This document shows, one piece after another, positions 1 to 10,928 of a stretch of DNA of 64,000 nt. A model generated the notes under the pieces. The model did not search any database, was not told the origin of the DNA, and was given only the letters and a program-made list of their open reading frames with translations. Position 1 is the stretch's first letter. The number at the start of each line of letters is the position of its first letter. The stretch comes from Diabrotica undecimpunctata. Taxonomy: Eukaryota > Arthropoda > Insecta > Coleoptera > Chrysomelidae. The stretch spans positions 12,835,230 through 12,899,229 of the forward strand of contig NC_092803.1 of the NCBI RefSeq assembly GCF_040954645.1, written 5' to 3'. Both the position numbers and the translations under genes were made by a program.

Positions 1-318
1 GATTTTTAATAATTTTTCTGAAATATAACCAAAAAATTTAATTTTTTTTATATTTTTAAAAATATATTAGCAAATAATACGAGTATCTAACAAAACTGAA
101 CACAACAGAGTGAAGAATACAAAAACACAAATAATTGTTATGTCAAATGGTTGTGTATCATTTAAAATTTTAAAAATTTTAGTGATCAGTCAATAGGAAC
201 ATAAATTGCTATAAGTTCCTGCTACTATTCAACGGTATACCAAACAAGAAGTAGTTATAAAAAAATTGAAGCATATATTAAATACACATTAGTTACCATA
301 AATATTATGTTTGTTAGA
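1..318. other. AT-rich unassigned stretch
   Basis: No coding signal, RNA gene or recognisable repeat was seen. The stretch borders the left copy of a direct repeat that brackets the first hAT relic. Confidence 0.5.
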
Positions 319-388
319 AATTTTTAAATAAATTTAAATCATATTGAAATATATTTTATATCTAACAATATTAATACAAGTATTATAA
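319..388 (+). repeat. Left copy of a ~68-bp direct repeat flanking an hAT relic
   Basis: This block matches 2696-2763 in the same orientation with only a few substitutions. The two copies sit just outside the hAT transposase (713-2598). At ~68 bp they are far too long for the 8-bp target duplication expected of hAT. They may be older repeat units, parts of the element, or the product of recombination. Confidence 0.75.
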
Positions 389-712
389 ATAGAGCTCGGG
401 AAATATTCACTTAAAAAACCCAGAAAATATGCATGCAAATATACACAAAAAACAGTTGAAATATGCACTAAAATATGATTTTTATGCTTTTATGCATTGA
501 ATGCTTATAAATGAAAAACACAGTAATACTTGTATTAAAGGTATTTAATTTTTTTTATGCTAAAGTCACAAAAAATATTTATTGAAATTTGTATTATCTA
601 CATTATTATATTCATTTATTCTTTGATTCATCAGCATACATCATTATCATTCTTTATTATACTATTATTACAGATAAAACATTATATATTTTTAAATATT
701 TCTCTAAATTTT

Positions 713-2598
713 CTAAAGAAAAATTGTGCCATTGGGGGGTACTAGCTGTAAAATTAAATTATCTTCACAATGCTCCATCTTAATAATATTATTTATTTGA
801 AATACTTTTTGATATCCCTCATTTTTCTTTAAGATTGGGCAGAATTTTTGATACACTTTGTTGGTTTCCCCAAGGTGTTTAATTTTTTCATTTAATGAAT
901 TGATCATTTCAATACTTTCGTCTAATGAAATGTTTTGCTTTTCTAATCTAGTAATTGATTTAGCAATATATACAAAATTGGTTTGGATATGTGCCAAATT
1001 ACTTTTTATTAACGGTGTTTTTAAAAAGTCCACACATTGTTTATAGCACCAGAGCTATCTGCATCAAAACTACAAATGACGTCTCTAATTCCCTTAAAAT
1101 TATCGCTTATGAAATTTACTGAATTTAAGGATGTTTCCCATCTAGTTATCACCGGTTCAGGCTGTAAAGGTACATTAGGTAAATGATCTTTATACGTTTG
1201 TACTCGCAGAGGGGCTTTTAAGAATATTTTTTTTATATTTGATACAAGGGTATTGACCATTGGAAACTCTGTCCTTACAGTTTCTGCTACTCTATTTAAA
1301 GCATGAGCTAAATAGATAACGTGTATCCTATTTGGAAAAAATATTTCGAAATGCTGCCCGGCTTTGATCATATATAGACAACAATAACAATTTTTTCTCA
1401 GTTGGTATCGGTTGAGGTAAAAAAAAGTTACTCAGACATTCATTTACAAATCTACAAATAGTTACATTATTCGTTTTTTGCAACTTCTTAACGGAAACTA
1501 AATATCCGGTGCTACACTCACTCCAGTTTAAACTTCCTATAACCAAATTTGCAATATACAAAACATCAGTCGTCTCGTCAACAGATATCCATATTGGATT
1601 ATTCCCAATTGCAGTTTTAATCGCTTCAACAGTAAATTGCATGCTGAAATCTACATATCTTTCCCGTAGAGTCGTAGCAGAAGAAACTTGTACAACATCA
1701 ATATTGCAGTACTTTTTTTAAAATTGTTGGAATAATGGATTATCCAATTTTGCAATTGAACTAATGCAACCAATCAGAAAACTGCAGAGATCCTTATTAA
1801 AATTTTGTTCGTAAGAAACTTTCGTTTTATTTGTAGTTATCAGCTGCTGAACCTGAATCGTGAGGCTTTTGTGCACGAGATTTATGCGTTGTAGTGCCCA
1901 TGTGTTGATCAACTTGAAACTTTTTTTCACATATAATCTGAAAATTGGAAACAAAAAAGTTTTCCAATAAACTCGTAGTGCTTCGCCACTTTAAAATTAA
2001 GATAACATAATATCCTAATTGAATTGGTTTTTTATTAAATTAAATATTTTTTATATTAAAATTTTGTATATAAGATATTAAGACAAAGGGCGATTTCCTT
2101 AGTCAATTTTCAACGGGCAAAAAACATAATCAAGCACAATACATGTTACAATTTTATAAAACTTGTTTCCCGAAGTATCTCCTATATAAACTATTTTTTG
2201 AGTTTTTATAATAGAATTATTTTTTTTTAAATATCAGAGGTTTTAGTAAAATGTCATTATTGTAAAAAAATAACGCAAATATTTTATGACGAAAAAGTCA
2301 GTGTCAAAACCATGTGTACAGCTTTACTAAGAATAATTTTAAAATCGGTGCATTAAAATAAATAAATTTTTCATAATGAATGACAGTCCTATTCTAAAAC
2401 TTACATTTTAACGTAAAATTTTATTTGACATATATTTTTAGAAAAATATTTAAAAATTAAAACAATAATTAAATAATAATACTTATGTTTATATAATGGA
2501 AATATATGGTTGTCATCAATGATTTTGAACATTGTTTTACGATTAATCCACTTTTTCAGAAGTGTTGATTTATTTGCACTTTGTTTTGGCATTTTCAA
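713..2598 (-). pseudogene. hAT transposase relic with BED finger and one intron
   Basis: Decayed transposase of the hAT superfamily, which moves DNA by cut-and-paste through an RNase H-like core. The first exon (start about 2592) reads MPKQSANKSTLLKKWINRK and runs into IIDDNHIF near 2480. A clean 3' splice signal (polypyrimidine tract then TTTTCAG) follows at about 1942, and exon 2 opens with ICEKKFQVDQHMGTTTHK, the second half of a BED zinc finger. Downstream come ISVDETTDVLYIANLVIGSL (1328-1642), a shifted frame with HALNRVAETVRTEFPMVN and TRWETSLNSVNF (1021-1371), and a C-terminal piece (713-1033). The Cys pair expected before the intron reads Pro and Lys. Several frameshifts and stops make it inactive. 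Exon joining is inference; family assignment is firm. Confidence 0.85.
1989..2400. other. Probable intron of the hAT relic
   Basis: Low-complexity, AT-rich sequence between the first exon and the acceptor site at about 1942. No other signal was seen. The donor near 2480 reads AAGTATT, which suggests a lost G from an ancestral AAG|GTATT. Confidence 0.45.
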
Positions 2599-2695
2599 AC
2601 ACTTTTGATAAACACAACTTTACCGAACCAAAGAATATCCAATACATACATAAATATTATAAATTTGTGTAGTATTTTAAATAAATATAAAGAAG

Positions 2696-2763
2696 TTTTT
2701 AAATAAATTTAAATCATATTGAAATATATTTTATATCTAACAGTATTGATGCGAGTATTATAA
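2696..2763 (+). repeat. Right copy of the direct repeat flanking the hAT relic
   Basis: Partner of 319-388, same orientation, differing at only a few positions such as near 2743 and 2749. Confidence 0.75.
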
Positions 2764-3373
2764 GCGTTTTTATAATTTATGTTGCTAAGAAATATAATAA
2801 GGTATTTTAATAAAATCAATAAACAATTTATATTTTTCCTTTGTTTAATATCTTAATTATTTTATTTTTTTACTCGTATAATCAATATCATGTGCCACTT
2901 GCAATGCAGAAAATAAATTAGATCGTCTTTTTTATTAAAAGTTTTCTGTCAAAAATAAAAGTAAAGAAGTTGTCGATAAACGTCTTTTTAACCCTATATC
3001 AATTTGCACTTTTCCTATATAGTTTTATGCTTCAAGAATTGGCATTTCTATATTTCTGACATTCTTAATCTAACCGATCCCTATGCCTGAAGTAGTTTTC
3101 TTTGATAGCTGAGAAAAATTCAAAGTAAGTATCTCAGAAGATATTTTAACTGCTTAAACATCCTACTCTCCCGAAGTAAATGTTACAGTCTTTGTCTATG
3201 GGTACGGGTGGACCCAGTGTATAAAACTCATACCTGTTGTGAATTAAATTTCAATTTTTTTTTATTAATTCGTAGAAGCTTTTGTAGTTTCATGTTATCG
3301 ATGTATCAAAACTAAAAACATTTTTTTGTAATAAGGATATAATAAAACTTTATATTCAATTAAAATTATATAT

Positions 3374-3677
3374 TTATTCAATGCAACTTTTACAAAGGAT
3401 ATTTGAATGATCAGGACAAATAACCCTCTTACATGCTTGACATCTTGTACGAGATTTTCTGTCTTTTTCCTATCCACAGTCTTTACACTTTCCACGTTTT
3501 GGACTTTCGTTTGCATTTCCACTTATTCCAGCTACTGCATGTAAATTTATTTCGATTTTTCGACGACCTTCTAGATCCTCTTTAGCAGGTATAAGCTGAC
3601 ACTAATTTATCTGTTGTATCTACACCTCCTTTGGTTCTATTGTATTCTAAAATAATGTCTGGTTTCTTATGTTATTT
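3374..3677 (-). pseudogene. piggyBac transposase, C-terminal part with cysteine-rich domain
   Basis: The translated minus strand first gives KPDIILEYNRTKGGVDTTDK, the GGVD motif of piggyBac transposases (DDE core, the Asp being catalytic in the family). After SAYTC the frame jumps and the sequence resumes in the linker before the C-terminus. The roughly 100 residues normally between are missing. The C-terminus reads KRGKCKDCG, an in-frame TAG, then KDRKSRTRCQACKRVICPDH and NILCKSCIE with a stop at 3374. This is the piggyBac cysteine-rich zinc-binding domain that recognises the element ends. The large deletion, frameshift and stop make it a pseudogene. Confidence 0.85.
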
Positions 3678-3720
3678 CCAATCTCCGATAGGAGTGGCAC
3701 AAGAAGAAGAAGAAGAAGAA
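3670..3720 (+). mobile_element. Family A LINE 3' end with (GAA)n tail
   Basis: Reads VISNLR, a stop, then six AAG/GAA repeats. It matches the 3' terminus shared by about a dozen LINE copies in the window. It abuts the GGVD end of the piggyBac relic, so it likely inserted into that element and removed its 5' part. Confidence 0.65.
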
Positions 3721-3914
3721 GCTCTCTTACAGGCACTTTAACATAATACAGGCGTACTGCACTTGTAAAACGTTCGATATATTTAACGTTCAATATACAC
3801 TAATGTAAGAAAACAATAGATGAGCGGGCGGGAGAAACTATTGTATCCCTTCCACAATATCCTACAATGACATTGGCGTCGTAAAAATTACGATGGTCAG
3901 TATTCTAGGGTTAA

Positions 3915-4369
3915 CTACAACAAATGACATGTTGCTAGAAAATAGCTTTATATTTCTTCTATTTACTTTGTCTTCATTGTCTTGTACAATCTCTTTAATT
4001 TTTTCTATTCCCTTTGTGTTCTTCTTTGTGCGATTTTAACTATTTTAATTTAATTTTGCTTTTTTGTTGCTTGCTTGCATCCTATCATCATATCAGAGCA
4101 TTCAGTTCTTCTCTCTTGCTTGCTTTTTTTATTTACAAAAATCCGCTTAAAGCTAATATTTATGGTTTATGCGGAATGGTAACAGCTAATTACACTTAGT
4201 AAATTAAAGTCTTTTTAAAACAAAAGTAGGTTATAGATAATGTTATTTGAATTTAAAACATCTTTGAGAGTGTTGGGTGCATGCTTACTCGTTTACTTTA
4301 CTAAAATTATAATATATCTAAGCGAAGAATTTTCAAAGGATATCAACTTTAATATATGAAAATTGACAT
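3915..4369. other. Unassigned spacer
   Basis: T-rich sequence between the piggyBac end and a LINE tail. No supported feature. Confidence 0.4.
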
Positions 4370-4456
4370 AAAGTTGACGCAGAGCAGTCAACAAAACCAT
4401 GATAGCCTTGATGATCGCCAACATCCGGACCGGATAAGGCACTGAAGAAGAAGAAG
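4370..4456 (+). mobile_element. Family A LINE 3' end
   Basis: Translates as RAVNKTMIALMIANIRTG, stop, GT, then a GAAGAAGAAGAAG tail. This matches the terminal residues VRIAMLIANVRNGQGT of the well-preserved copy at 42444-43169. All upstream coding sequence is missing. Confidence 0.75.
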
Positions 4457-5620
4457 ACATAAAGTATTATGTTTTTTGTTTCTGAAACTAAATCGGTTTG
4501 TTTATTTTTTTTTGACATAAGTTTTTCTAATGATGTGCTTTTTCAAATACTGATAAGACTCATTTGATTCTTGTATTTGTTTATTTTATAATTTTTATTT
4601 AAATTTTTAATTTTGCCTTTACTTCCGATCGCCTTTTTTTCTCTGATTGATCCGAAGAAAGATTATATGTTCCTCTTTTTGCGAAAAAACGTACAAATAC
4701 AATTCCTACTTTTAAAAGGAACTTTTGGATACCTCCCTGTTCAATATTTCACAAAGAAAAAACGAATACAAAGGTCCGTGCACATAAAGCGTTTTTATCC
4801 TTTGTTTTCAATACAAACATATCCTCATGTACACACTTGTGATACATTCTTTTTGATGCTTAACAAATTCTTTTTTGCTGTAAGGACTGCAGGAAGGATG
4901 TAGAAGAGTGCTTATGCGCCTTATTTTCGTCTACTTTCAGACGGAGTTTGCGAAAAAGGAAAAGAAAAAACGATGTATAAAGAGGTCCCACTGCGGGTTG
5001 ATGTGGTAACTGGGTCAGTTTGTTCGTCGTAGAATTATTGTTTTGTGTGTTTTCTTACGTTTTCGGTGCTTAGTAGAAGCTTTTCTTTGTACTGTTACTA
5101 TAATTTTTAACAATTTACGAGAAGTAGTAATTTATTTTTATTAATTTCATATAAAATACTACCCTTAATGTAACGGATTCGAAAAATTTAATGTACACAT
5201 GGTAATACTGAATATTCAGTTTTTTAAATTACGAAGTTAAAAATGGAGAACAGAATTGAGAATCACCAAAAAGTTTACAGATGTTTTTAGAAATATAAAT
5301 GTTATAAATGTTATAAAAGTCAACCAACAATTAAAAAATTATATGTGAACTTCTTTCAAAATCTCAAAATTGTACATACTTCAACTTAAAGTGTTAATCA
5401 AAGAACTGGCTTTTTTATTACCGTCATTTCAATTGATCAAATTGATAACAGCTGATCAGAACTTTTTTAATCATATAGAATTACTTTTTTTTATCTTTAA
5501 ATACCTCCTACTGCATTTTTGTTTTCCAAATTTTTTTTTACTTCCCTTCAAGATATTCAAAAGAAGTGGAGAGAAGCAGTAAATGTTTATATATGCTTTA
5601 ATAACATTGGGTTAATAACA
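4457..5620. other. Unassigned spacer with a weak promoter-like motif
   Basis: No gene recognised. A TATAAAG-like box at 4976 lies upstream of an initiator-like GTCAGTT at 5014-5020, but the 41-base spacing is longer than usual, so no promoter is called. Confidence 0.35.
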
Positions 5621-5623
5621 TAT

Positions 5624-6760
5624 ACAGGGTGTTTCATTGGGAAATAGAAATTCTTAAATGGTGAATAGAGGTCACTGAGGATATTCTAGATATGCTACAT
5701 TTGTTGGCTCTAACGGTTTTTATAACCGAGTTACAGGGTGTTTTATTGATTTTGCTCATTTTTTTCTGAATTCATAACTTTAGAACCACCCTGTATATTT
5801 TTTTGATATTTAGTACACACATTTCTCATTCAAAATCTAAACGAACCACTTAATAACCTTAAGAAAAATCCAGGATTAACTAAAAAATATAAAGTAATTG
5901 TGACCTTAATGGTAACTGTATATTGAAATTTTCAAAATCCATTTAAATATTTAAAAATAAAGAACAAAAAACTAAGTTTAATGATTCGCTTCAATTTTGT
6001 GCGCAGACAATTTAATCACTTTAATTTTGAAATTATGAAACACTTTTAAGATTTGAAATTTAAAAAAACAGGTATTTTTACCTTCATAAATAAATTATTA
6101 AAGTTAATGAATCAATACTGATGTTAAAACCACTTAATACATATTTTCCTTATTGGCTTCTCCTTTTGTAGGTGTAAGCACATCATTAAAAATTAAAATT
6201 TTGATAATATTATTGTCGATTCAGTAACGAGTTGAAAAAATTAAGTGGTTTTCATTCTTATTACAAAATTTCGTTGATTTACAATAAATTAAAAAGATAT
6301 GAACTATAACAATTACTCAGAATGTCCTCGATTTTTGTCTGTATATTTCTGTGATCATTTTAAGATATTTCCAACCAATTTTCGAATTACATTTGGATTA
6401 TTCTTTATTTCCTTGACAGCTTCTTTCATTCTAATAAGTTGGTCACAAGTGTTTATTTCAGAAGAATACACTTGTGGTTTTAAATAATCATAGATAAAAT
6501 AATCTATGGTCATAAAATCGGGGGATCTTGAAGGCCAGTTATGAGAAATTACCCATGTATTACCCAAATTATCATTTAGAAAGTCTCTAACGATGAGCCT
6601 GTAATGAGAGAATGCACCATCGTGTGGAAAGTACATACGAACAGTACTTACATTTTTATCATAAAACAAAACTGGCTGCATATTCTACAAAACTTTCACG
6701 TACAGTTCTCTAGTTAGTCGTGCAGGTAAAATGTAGGGTCCAATTAATGTATTATCAAAC
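5624..6760 (-). mobile_element. Rosa-like mariner relic, C-terminal transposase and one end
   Basis: Cut-and-paste transposon of the Tc1/mariner superfamily. On the minus strand 6290-6760 encodes LIGPYILPARLTRELYVKVL, then FPHDGAFSHYRLIVRDFLND with the second catalytic Asp, then PSRSPDFMTIDYFIYDYLK with the third Asp in TID. The spacing is 38 residues, against 41 in the DD41D (rosa) group whose motifs it matches, so a few residues are lost. The low-coordinate end starts ACAGGGTGTTTCATTGGG at 5624 after TA. The same ACAGGGTG motif recurs at 5744 and, inverted, near 5805. The N-terminal half and the other end are missing; a LINE tail abuts at 6761. Confidence 0.75.
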
Positions 6761-6976
6761 CTTCTTCTTCTATCCGTTTCAGATGTTGACGACGATAATG
6801 GCAATCTGTATTTTGAAAACTGCGGCTCTGAAAAGATTTGTGGTTGTTGTGTTGAACCACGTACGTAGATTTTTCAGCCAGGAGTTTCTTCGCCTTCCTG
6901 ATCCTCGTTTTCCTTCTACTTTTTTTATGTGTTATTGATAACACGTCCTGGTTAGTAACATGGTCAGTATAGGATA
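6761..6976 (-). mobile_element. Family A LINE 3' fragment
   Basis: The minus strand reads LKISYTDHVTNQDVLSI (compare LRISWTEHVTNEEVLRRI in the copy at 42444-43169). After an internal deletion it resumes with SWLKNLRTWFNTTTTNLFRA and KIQIAIIVVNI, stop, NG, stop, and a GAA tail at 6761-6771. It abuts the mariner relic on the left and meets a plus-strand copy head-on near 6977. Confidence 0.75.
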
Positions 6977-7650
6977 TCTTCACAACCAGAACGCCCGAGA
7001 TATCAAAATACAGAGAGGAGTCCGCCAGTGTTGCGTGCTGTCACCACTACTCTTCAATATTTACAGTGAAGCGGTATTTAAAGAAGCGCTCTCTTATTCA
7101 ATTATCTATCAATGGAGAAGTTTTAAATTAGTTGCGTTTTGCAGACGATACAGTAATGACGGATAACAATAATTTAATGTTTAAACAATGACAATAACAA
7201 TGATTTAAAGAACGGAATGCAACAACTTAAATGCTGTGATGAATACTGACTAAGGATAAATTAAAAAAAAACTAAATGTATGATCATAACTAAATCAGCA
7301 GATGCATACATCCAATTAATTGTTGAGGATACTGTAATTAAGAGTGTGGATACCTACAAATACTTAGGAACATGAATAATATCAAATGTAGACCAAACCA
7401 AAGAAATTAAGAAAATGAAGTGAAATAGCCCGTGCATTATTCGTTAAACTTAAAAAGTTTCTTTGTTGTCGGGATATAAGGTTAGGACTACGCCTAAGAA
7501 TGCTTCGGTGTTACGTATTCACTACTCTTCTTTAAAGCTTGGAAGCATGGATATTATAACAAGTGCATCTAAATAAGTTGGCCGCCTTTGAATTTTGGTG
7601 TTACAGAAGTAGGATTCTTCCGGATATCACGAAATTACTAAAAGAATAAG
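6977..7650 (+). mobile_element. Family A LINE, RT catalytic region and thumb
   Basis: Starts inside the reverse transcriptase with NQNARDIKIQRGVRQCCVLS (consensus RGVRQGC, one Gly replaced by Cys) and PLLFNIYSEAVFKEAL. Then come a shifted frame around the YADD motif, KCMIITKSADAYIQL, DTYKYLGT, RALFVKLKKFLC, LRLRMLRCYVFTTLL and FEFWCYRR. It stops where the RTE-like tail begins at 7655. Multiple stops and frameshifts; 5'- and 3'-truncated. Confidence 0.8.
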
Positions 7651-8137
7651 CAATTCATCATCATCATTGGTGCTACAGTTCTATAAAAGAGCCTTGACTT
7701 TCTCAAGTCTATTACGCCAGTCAGTTCTATCCATTGCCAACTGTTACCAGTTTGCTGCACCTATTTGTCTACCATCCTCATCTACACCATGCCTCCATCT
7801 GAGTTTTGGCCTACCCCTATTTCTACTTTCCACAGAATGTGACATAAGGATTCTTCTAGGAGGGTTGTTCTGCTGTGATCTTGCCAGATGTCCTGCCCAT
7901 CTTAGTCTTTATATTTTTATAAAGGATACTACGTCTTTACCACCAAATATATGTTTATATCCGTAATATATCTCGTAGTTGTACCTCCTTCTCGAAACAC
8001 CATTTTCACAGATGCCACCGAATATTCTTCTGAGGATCCTCGTTCAAATATAAGCAGGAGACTTTTATCTTTCTTGGAAATGGTCCATGTCTCCGACCCA
8101 TATGTCAACACTGGTTGTATAAGGGTTTTGTATATGG

Positions 8138-9287
8138 TTATTTTTGTTTTTTAGCTAAGTTTCTGCTTTTCATATGTCTACTCAGTCCAAAATAGCAATT
8201 GTTTGCTAGGATTATAGTTTGCTTGATTTCTTCCATCATGACGTTCTTCTTGGTGATCAGGGAGCCTAAGTATGTGAATTTGTCCACCGTGAATTGGTGG
8301 CCGATGTTTCTGGCTCTATTGTTGGGTGTTGATGCCATTATCTTAGTTTTCTTCTCATTTACTTGCAGGGCCATATTTTTTGAGGCGTTTGACAAGGTGA
8401 TATACATTTCTTCTAGCTTGCGTGTTGTGCGGGCAACTAGGTCAAGATCATAAACATATGCCAAAATTTGGGATGATTTATTAAAAATGTTTTCTCTGTT
8501 GTCTATTTGGGCATCCCTGACCGCCTTTTCCAGAGCTATGTTGAAAATGAGACACGCCAGCGCACCTCCCTGTCGCAGCCCAACATGCGTTTCAAATGCC
8601 TGTAATTGTTCGCCCTGTACTTCGACTTTGCAAACAACTTTACGCATTGTAGCCTTAATCAATCTTATCAGTTTATCGGGGATGCGGAATTGATCCATGG
8701 CTTCATACAATTTATTTTTTAGGACACTATTATAGGCCGATTTAAAATCTACGAAAAGATGGTATGTGTCGATATTAAATTCATTGGTTTTTTTTCAGTA
8801 TTTGCCTTAGCACAAAGATCTATTCTGTTGTTGATCGACCAGGCCTAAAAACACTTTGATATTCACCAAGAAGCTCCTCTGAATATGCACTCAGGCGACC
8901 ATATAAAATACTCGAAAATATTTTGTGAGCTGTATTAAGGAGGGTTATTCCCCTATAGTTTCTACATTCCAATTGATCACCCTTTTTGTGTAGCCGGCAA
9001 ACGATCCCAATACACCACTCTTCTGGAATTTGTTCCTCATTCCATGCTCTCAGTATGATTTTATATATATGATTAGTCAGAGTAGTACCTCCACATTTAA
9101 TAAGTTCCGCGGGTATACCATCACTTCCTGGAGATTTATTATTTTTTAGAAGTTTTATTGCATCCCGTACCTCCTGAATTGATGGAGGCTCCAATGGTGT
9201 ATTGTTGTTTGCTCCTGATGGCGGTTGATTTTGATCTTCTACTTCGATAGTAAGTAGTTCTTTATAGTGTTCCACCCACCTTTTCAA
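8138..9287 (-). pseudogene. RTE-like reverse transcriptase
   Basis: The first block (9287-8820) carries VRDAIKLLKNNKSPGSDGIP, CGGTTLTNHIYKII, GIVCRLHKKGDQLECRNYRG and FRPGRSTTE. After a break near 8710-8820 that holds the eroded motif A, the second block (8710-8138) carries VGLRQGGALACLIFNIALEK, the catalytic YADD motif mutated to YVYDLDLVARTT, LQVNEKKTKIMAS and KFTYLGSLIT. These motifs and their order are typical of the RTE clade. With motif C lost (YADD to YVYD) and the frame broken, it cannot be active. Confidence 0.88.
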
Positions 9288-9382
9288 TTCTTCTTCTATT
9301 GTATTAAGTAGGTATATGCCCCTCCTTATCCTTACATAGTCCGATCCTTGGTTTTAATTCTTTTCTTGCTGTATTCAGATTT

Positions 9383-10195
9383 TTATAGAATTATCTTGTT
9401 TAATTTTCCTTTTTTTAATGCCTCAAGTTCTTCCAATATTCTATTTTCATAAGTTCGCTTTTTTCTCCGATGGATGTACTTCTCTTCCCTTCTGAGATCT
9501 TTATATTTTTGTTCTTTTTCTCGGGTTCTTCTTTGCTGCATCAGTTTATATGCATTGTTCTTTCTTCTTGTAATGTTCTCGCACTCAGCATCGCACCACT
9601 CATTGCGTAATGGTGGTCTTTGCGGCCCTAAAATGTTATTTGCTGTGTCTTTAATGTAATTTTTACACATTTCCTATTATGCACTAATTTTTAGATTCTC
9701 TTCAGTTATGTATTTAGTTTCGATATAGTTTTGAAACCTTTCTACCGTTTGCGGGTTTTTGAGGAGTTCAATATTAAGGCGCCTTGTTTTGGTTCTTCTC
9801 TCCTTCTTCGCATTTGAGATTCTAGCCCGAATTCTTGTGCCAACTAAAAAATTATCTGAATCAAAAATTGGCGCCCCGATAGGTGCAGACATCCATAAGG
9901 TTGGAGAAGTGTCTAGCATCTATGATCACATGATCAATTTGGTTGTTCGTTAATCCATCAGGCGAGGCCCAAGTCCCCATATGTATTTTTTGTGTAGAAA
10001 ACTTCCTACGATCATGTTCTTTGGGGCTACGAAGATGACTGCTCGGTGTCCATTCGAATTAGTATTAAAATGGAGACTATATTTACCAATGTGCGGTAGA
10101 TATATTTCTTCCCTTCCGATTTTTGGGTTCAGATCACCGATTACTATTTTAATGTCATTTCTGGGACAATTGACAAAAGAATTAGAAATTAAGCT
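9383..10195 (-). pseudogene. RTE-like endonuclease C-terminal half and linker
   Basis: Reads RNDIKIVIGDLNPKIGREEI (family consensus GDLNAKIGRE, a catalytic-site segment of AP-like endonucleases), NGHRAVIFVAPKNMIVGSFL, DARHFS-type residues over stops, and FDSDNFLVGTRIRARISN, where the family has SDHFLV. The His-to-Asn change hits the last catalytic residue. After this the basic linker 9670-9383 (NEWCDAECENITRRKNNAYK, with WCDAEC conserved in RTE linkers) joins to the RT. Confidence 0.8.
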
Positions 10196-10221
10196 GAAAT
10201 AATATTGACTATCAAAAGAAG

Positions 10222-10478
10222 AAAACTGGAGAGTACCTTAATACGAATGTCAATAAAAATTGAGACCATTTAATAGAAACAAAACATGGGATAGAGAAAG
10301 AAAGATCTGCATTTCAAAAAATGACTAAGCTATTCAAATGCCATGATTTATCAGTACCCATAAAAATCAGGTTACTAACCCAACAACCACAAATACTTTT
10401 AGAGCCGTAGTTTGTAAAATACAGATTGTCATGATGGTCGCCAACATCCGAAACGGATAGATACTACGAGAAGTAGAA
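10222..10478 (+). mobile_element. Family A LINE, internally deleted
   Basis: Frame reads EYLNTNVNKN, stop, DHLIETKHGIEKERSAFQKM and TKLFKCHDLSVPIKIRLLTQ, matching the region after the RT core in intact copies. It then jumps to the terminus VCKIQIVMMVANIRNG, stop, with a short GAAG tail near 10470. Several hundred bases between these parts are missing. Confidence 0.75.
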
Positions 10479-10925
10479 TCTTGTGATCGAGGTGCTCCCT
10501 CTTCAATTTTCATACCTTTTTTATATTGGTGTTTATTCATCTAATGTTATAGTTTTGTGCGTTATATTCTTGTCACTCTTTTATTATAGTTTATTTTTAT
10601 GAACGAGAGAGTAATTAGCATAATTTTAACTGGTAGCTCCGACCACTCCATGGGCGTGCTCAAGATTAATTGAAAAATTACTTTGAATAATTGTAAAAAA
10701 TAAATGAATTATTTCAGTGTTATAAAGTGTTATGTGTATGTAAACAAAAGTGACCTCTTTTATCACACACTATATTAGAACTGACTGGCCTACATTAAAA
10801 AGGGTTTTAAAAAATTCACATTTTTTTTAATTTTTAAAAATTACAAAAGAGAAAAAGAGTTTTTAAAACCGTCTAAGGTATGTTAAATAGATGAATAAAA
10901 ATATTAATATAAAACTTACAGCTAC
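10479..10925. other. Unassigned flank of the DD82E-type transposase
   Basis: AT-rich. I looked for an inverted terminal repeat matching the far side (12300-12450) and found none by eye. Confidence 0.4.
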
Positions 10926-10928
10926 TTG

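Larger units (their letters stand above)
2992..3910 (-). mobile_element. piggyBac-like element between two TTAA sites
   Basis: The segment is bounded by TTAA at 2988-2991 followed by CCCTATATC, and by CTAGGG followed by TTAA at 3911-3914. Read inward from the right, the end is CCCTAGAAT. TTAA target sites and CCC-starting ends are hallmarks of piggyBac, and a piggyBac transposase C-terminus lies inside in the matching orientation. The inverted ends share only about five bases, so the exact limits are inferred. The element is mostly deleted (0.92 kb against a typical 2-2.5 kb) and carries a LINE tail insertion at 3670-3720. Confidence 0.6.
7655..10195 (-). mobile_element. RTE-like LINE (Family B), 2.5 kb, 5'-truncated
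   Basis: Longest RTE-like copy here. From 5' to 3' on the minus strand: C-terminal half of the AP-like endonuclease (10195-9677), linker (9670-9383), reverse transcriptase (9287-8138), a decayed C-terminal region, and a 3' end reading MDRTDWRNRLEKVKALL, stop, then an (ATG)n tail at 7655-7668. Non-LTR elements copy themselves by nicking DNA with the endonuclease and priming RT on the target. The copy is 5'-truncated inside the endonuclease at about 10195, as is common for LINEs. Stops and frameshifts are scattered throughout. Confidence 0.9.

Noticed and set aside
4976..5020. TATA box with downstream initiator
   Set aside because: The 41-base spacing is longer than normal and no transcript-like sequence follows.
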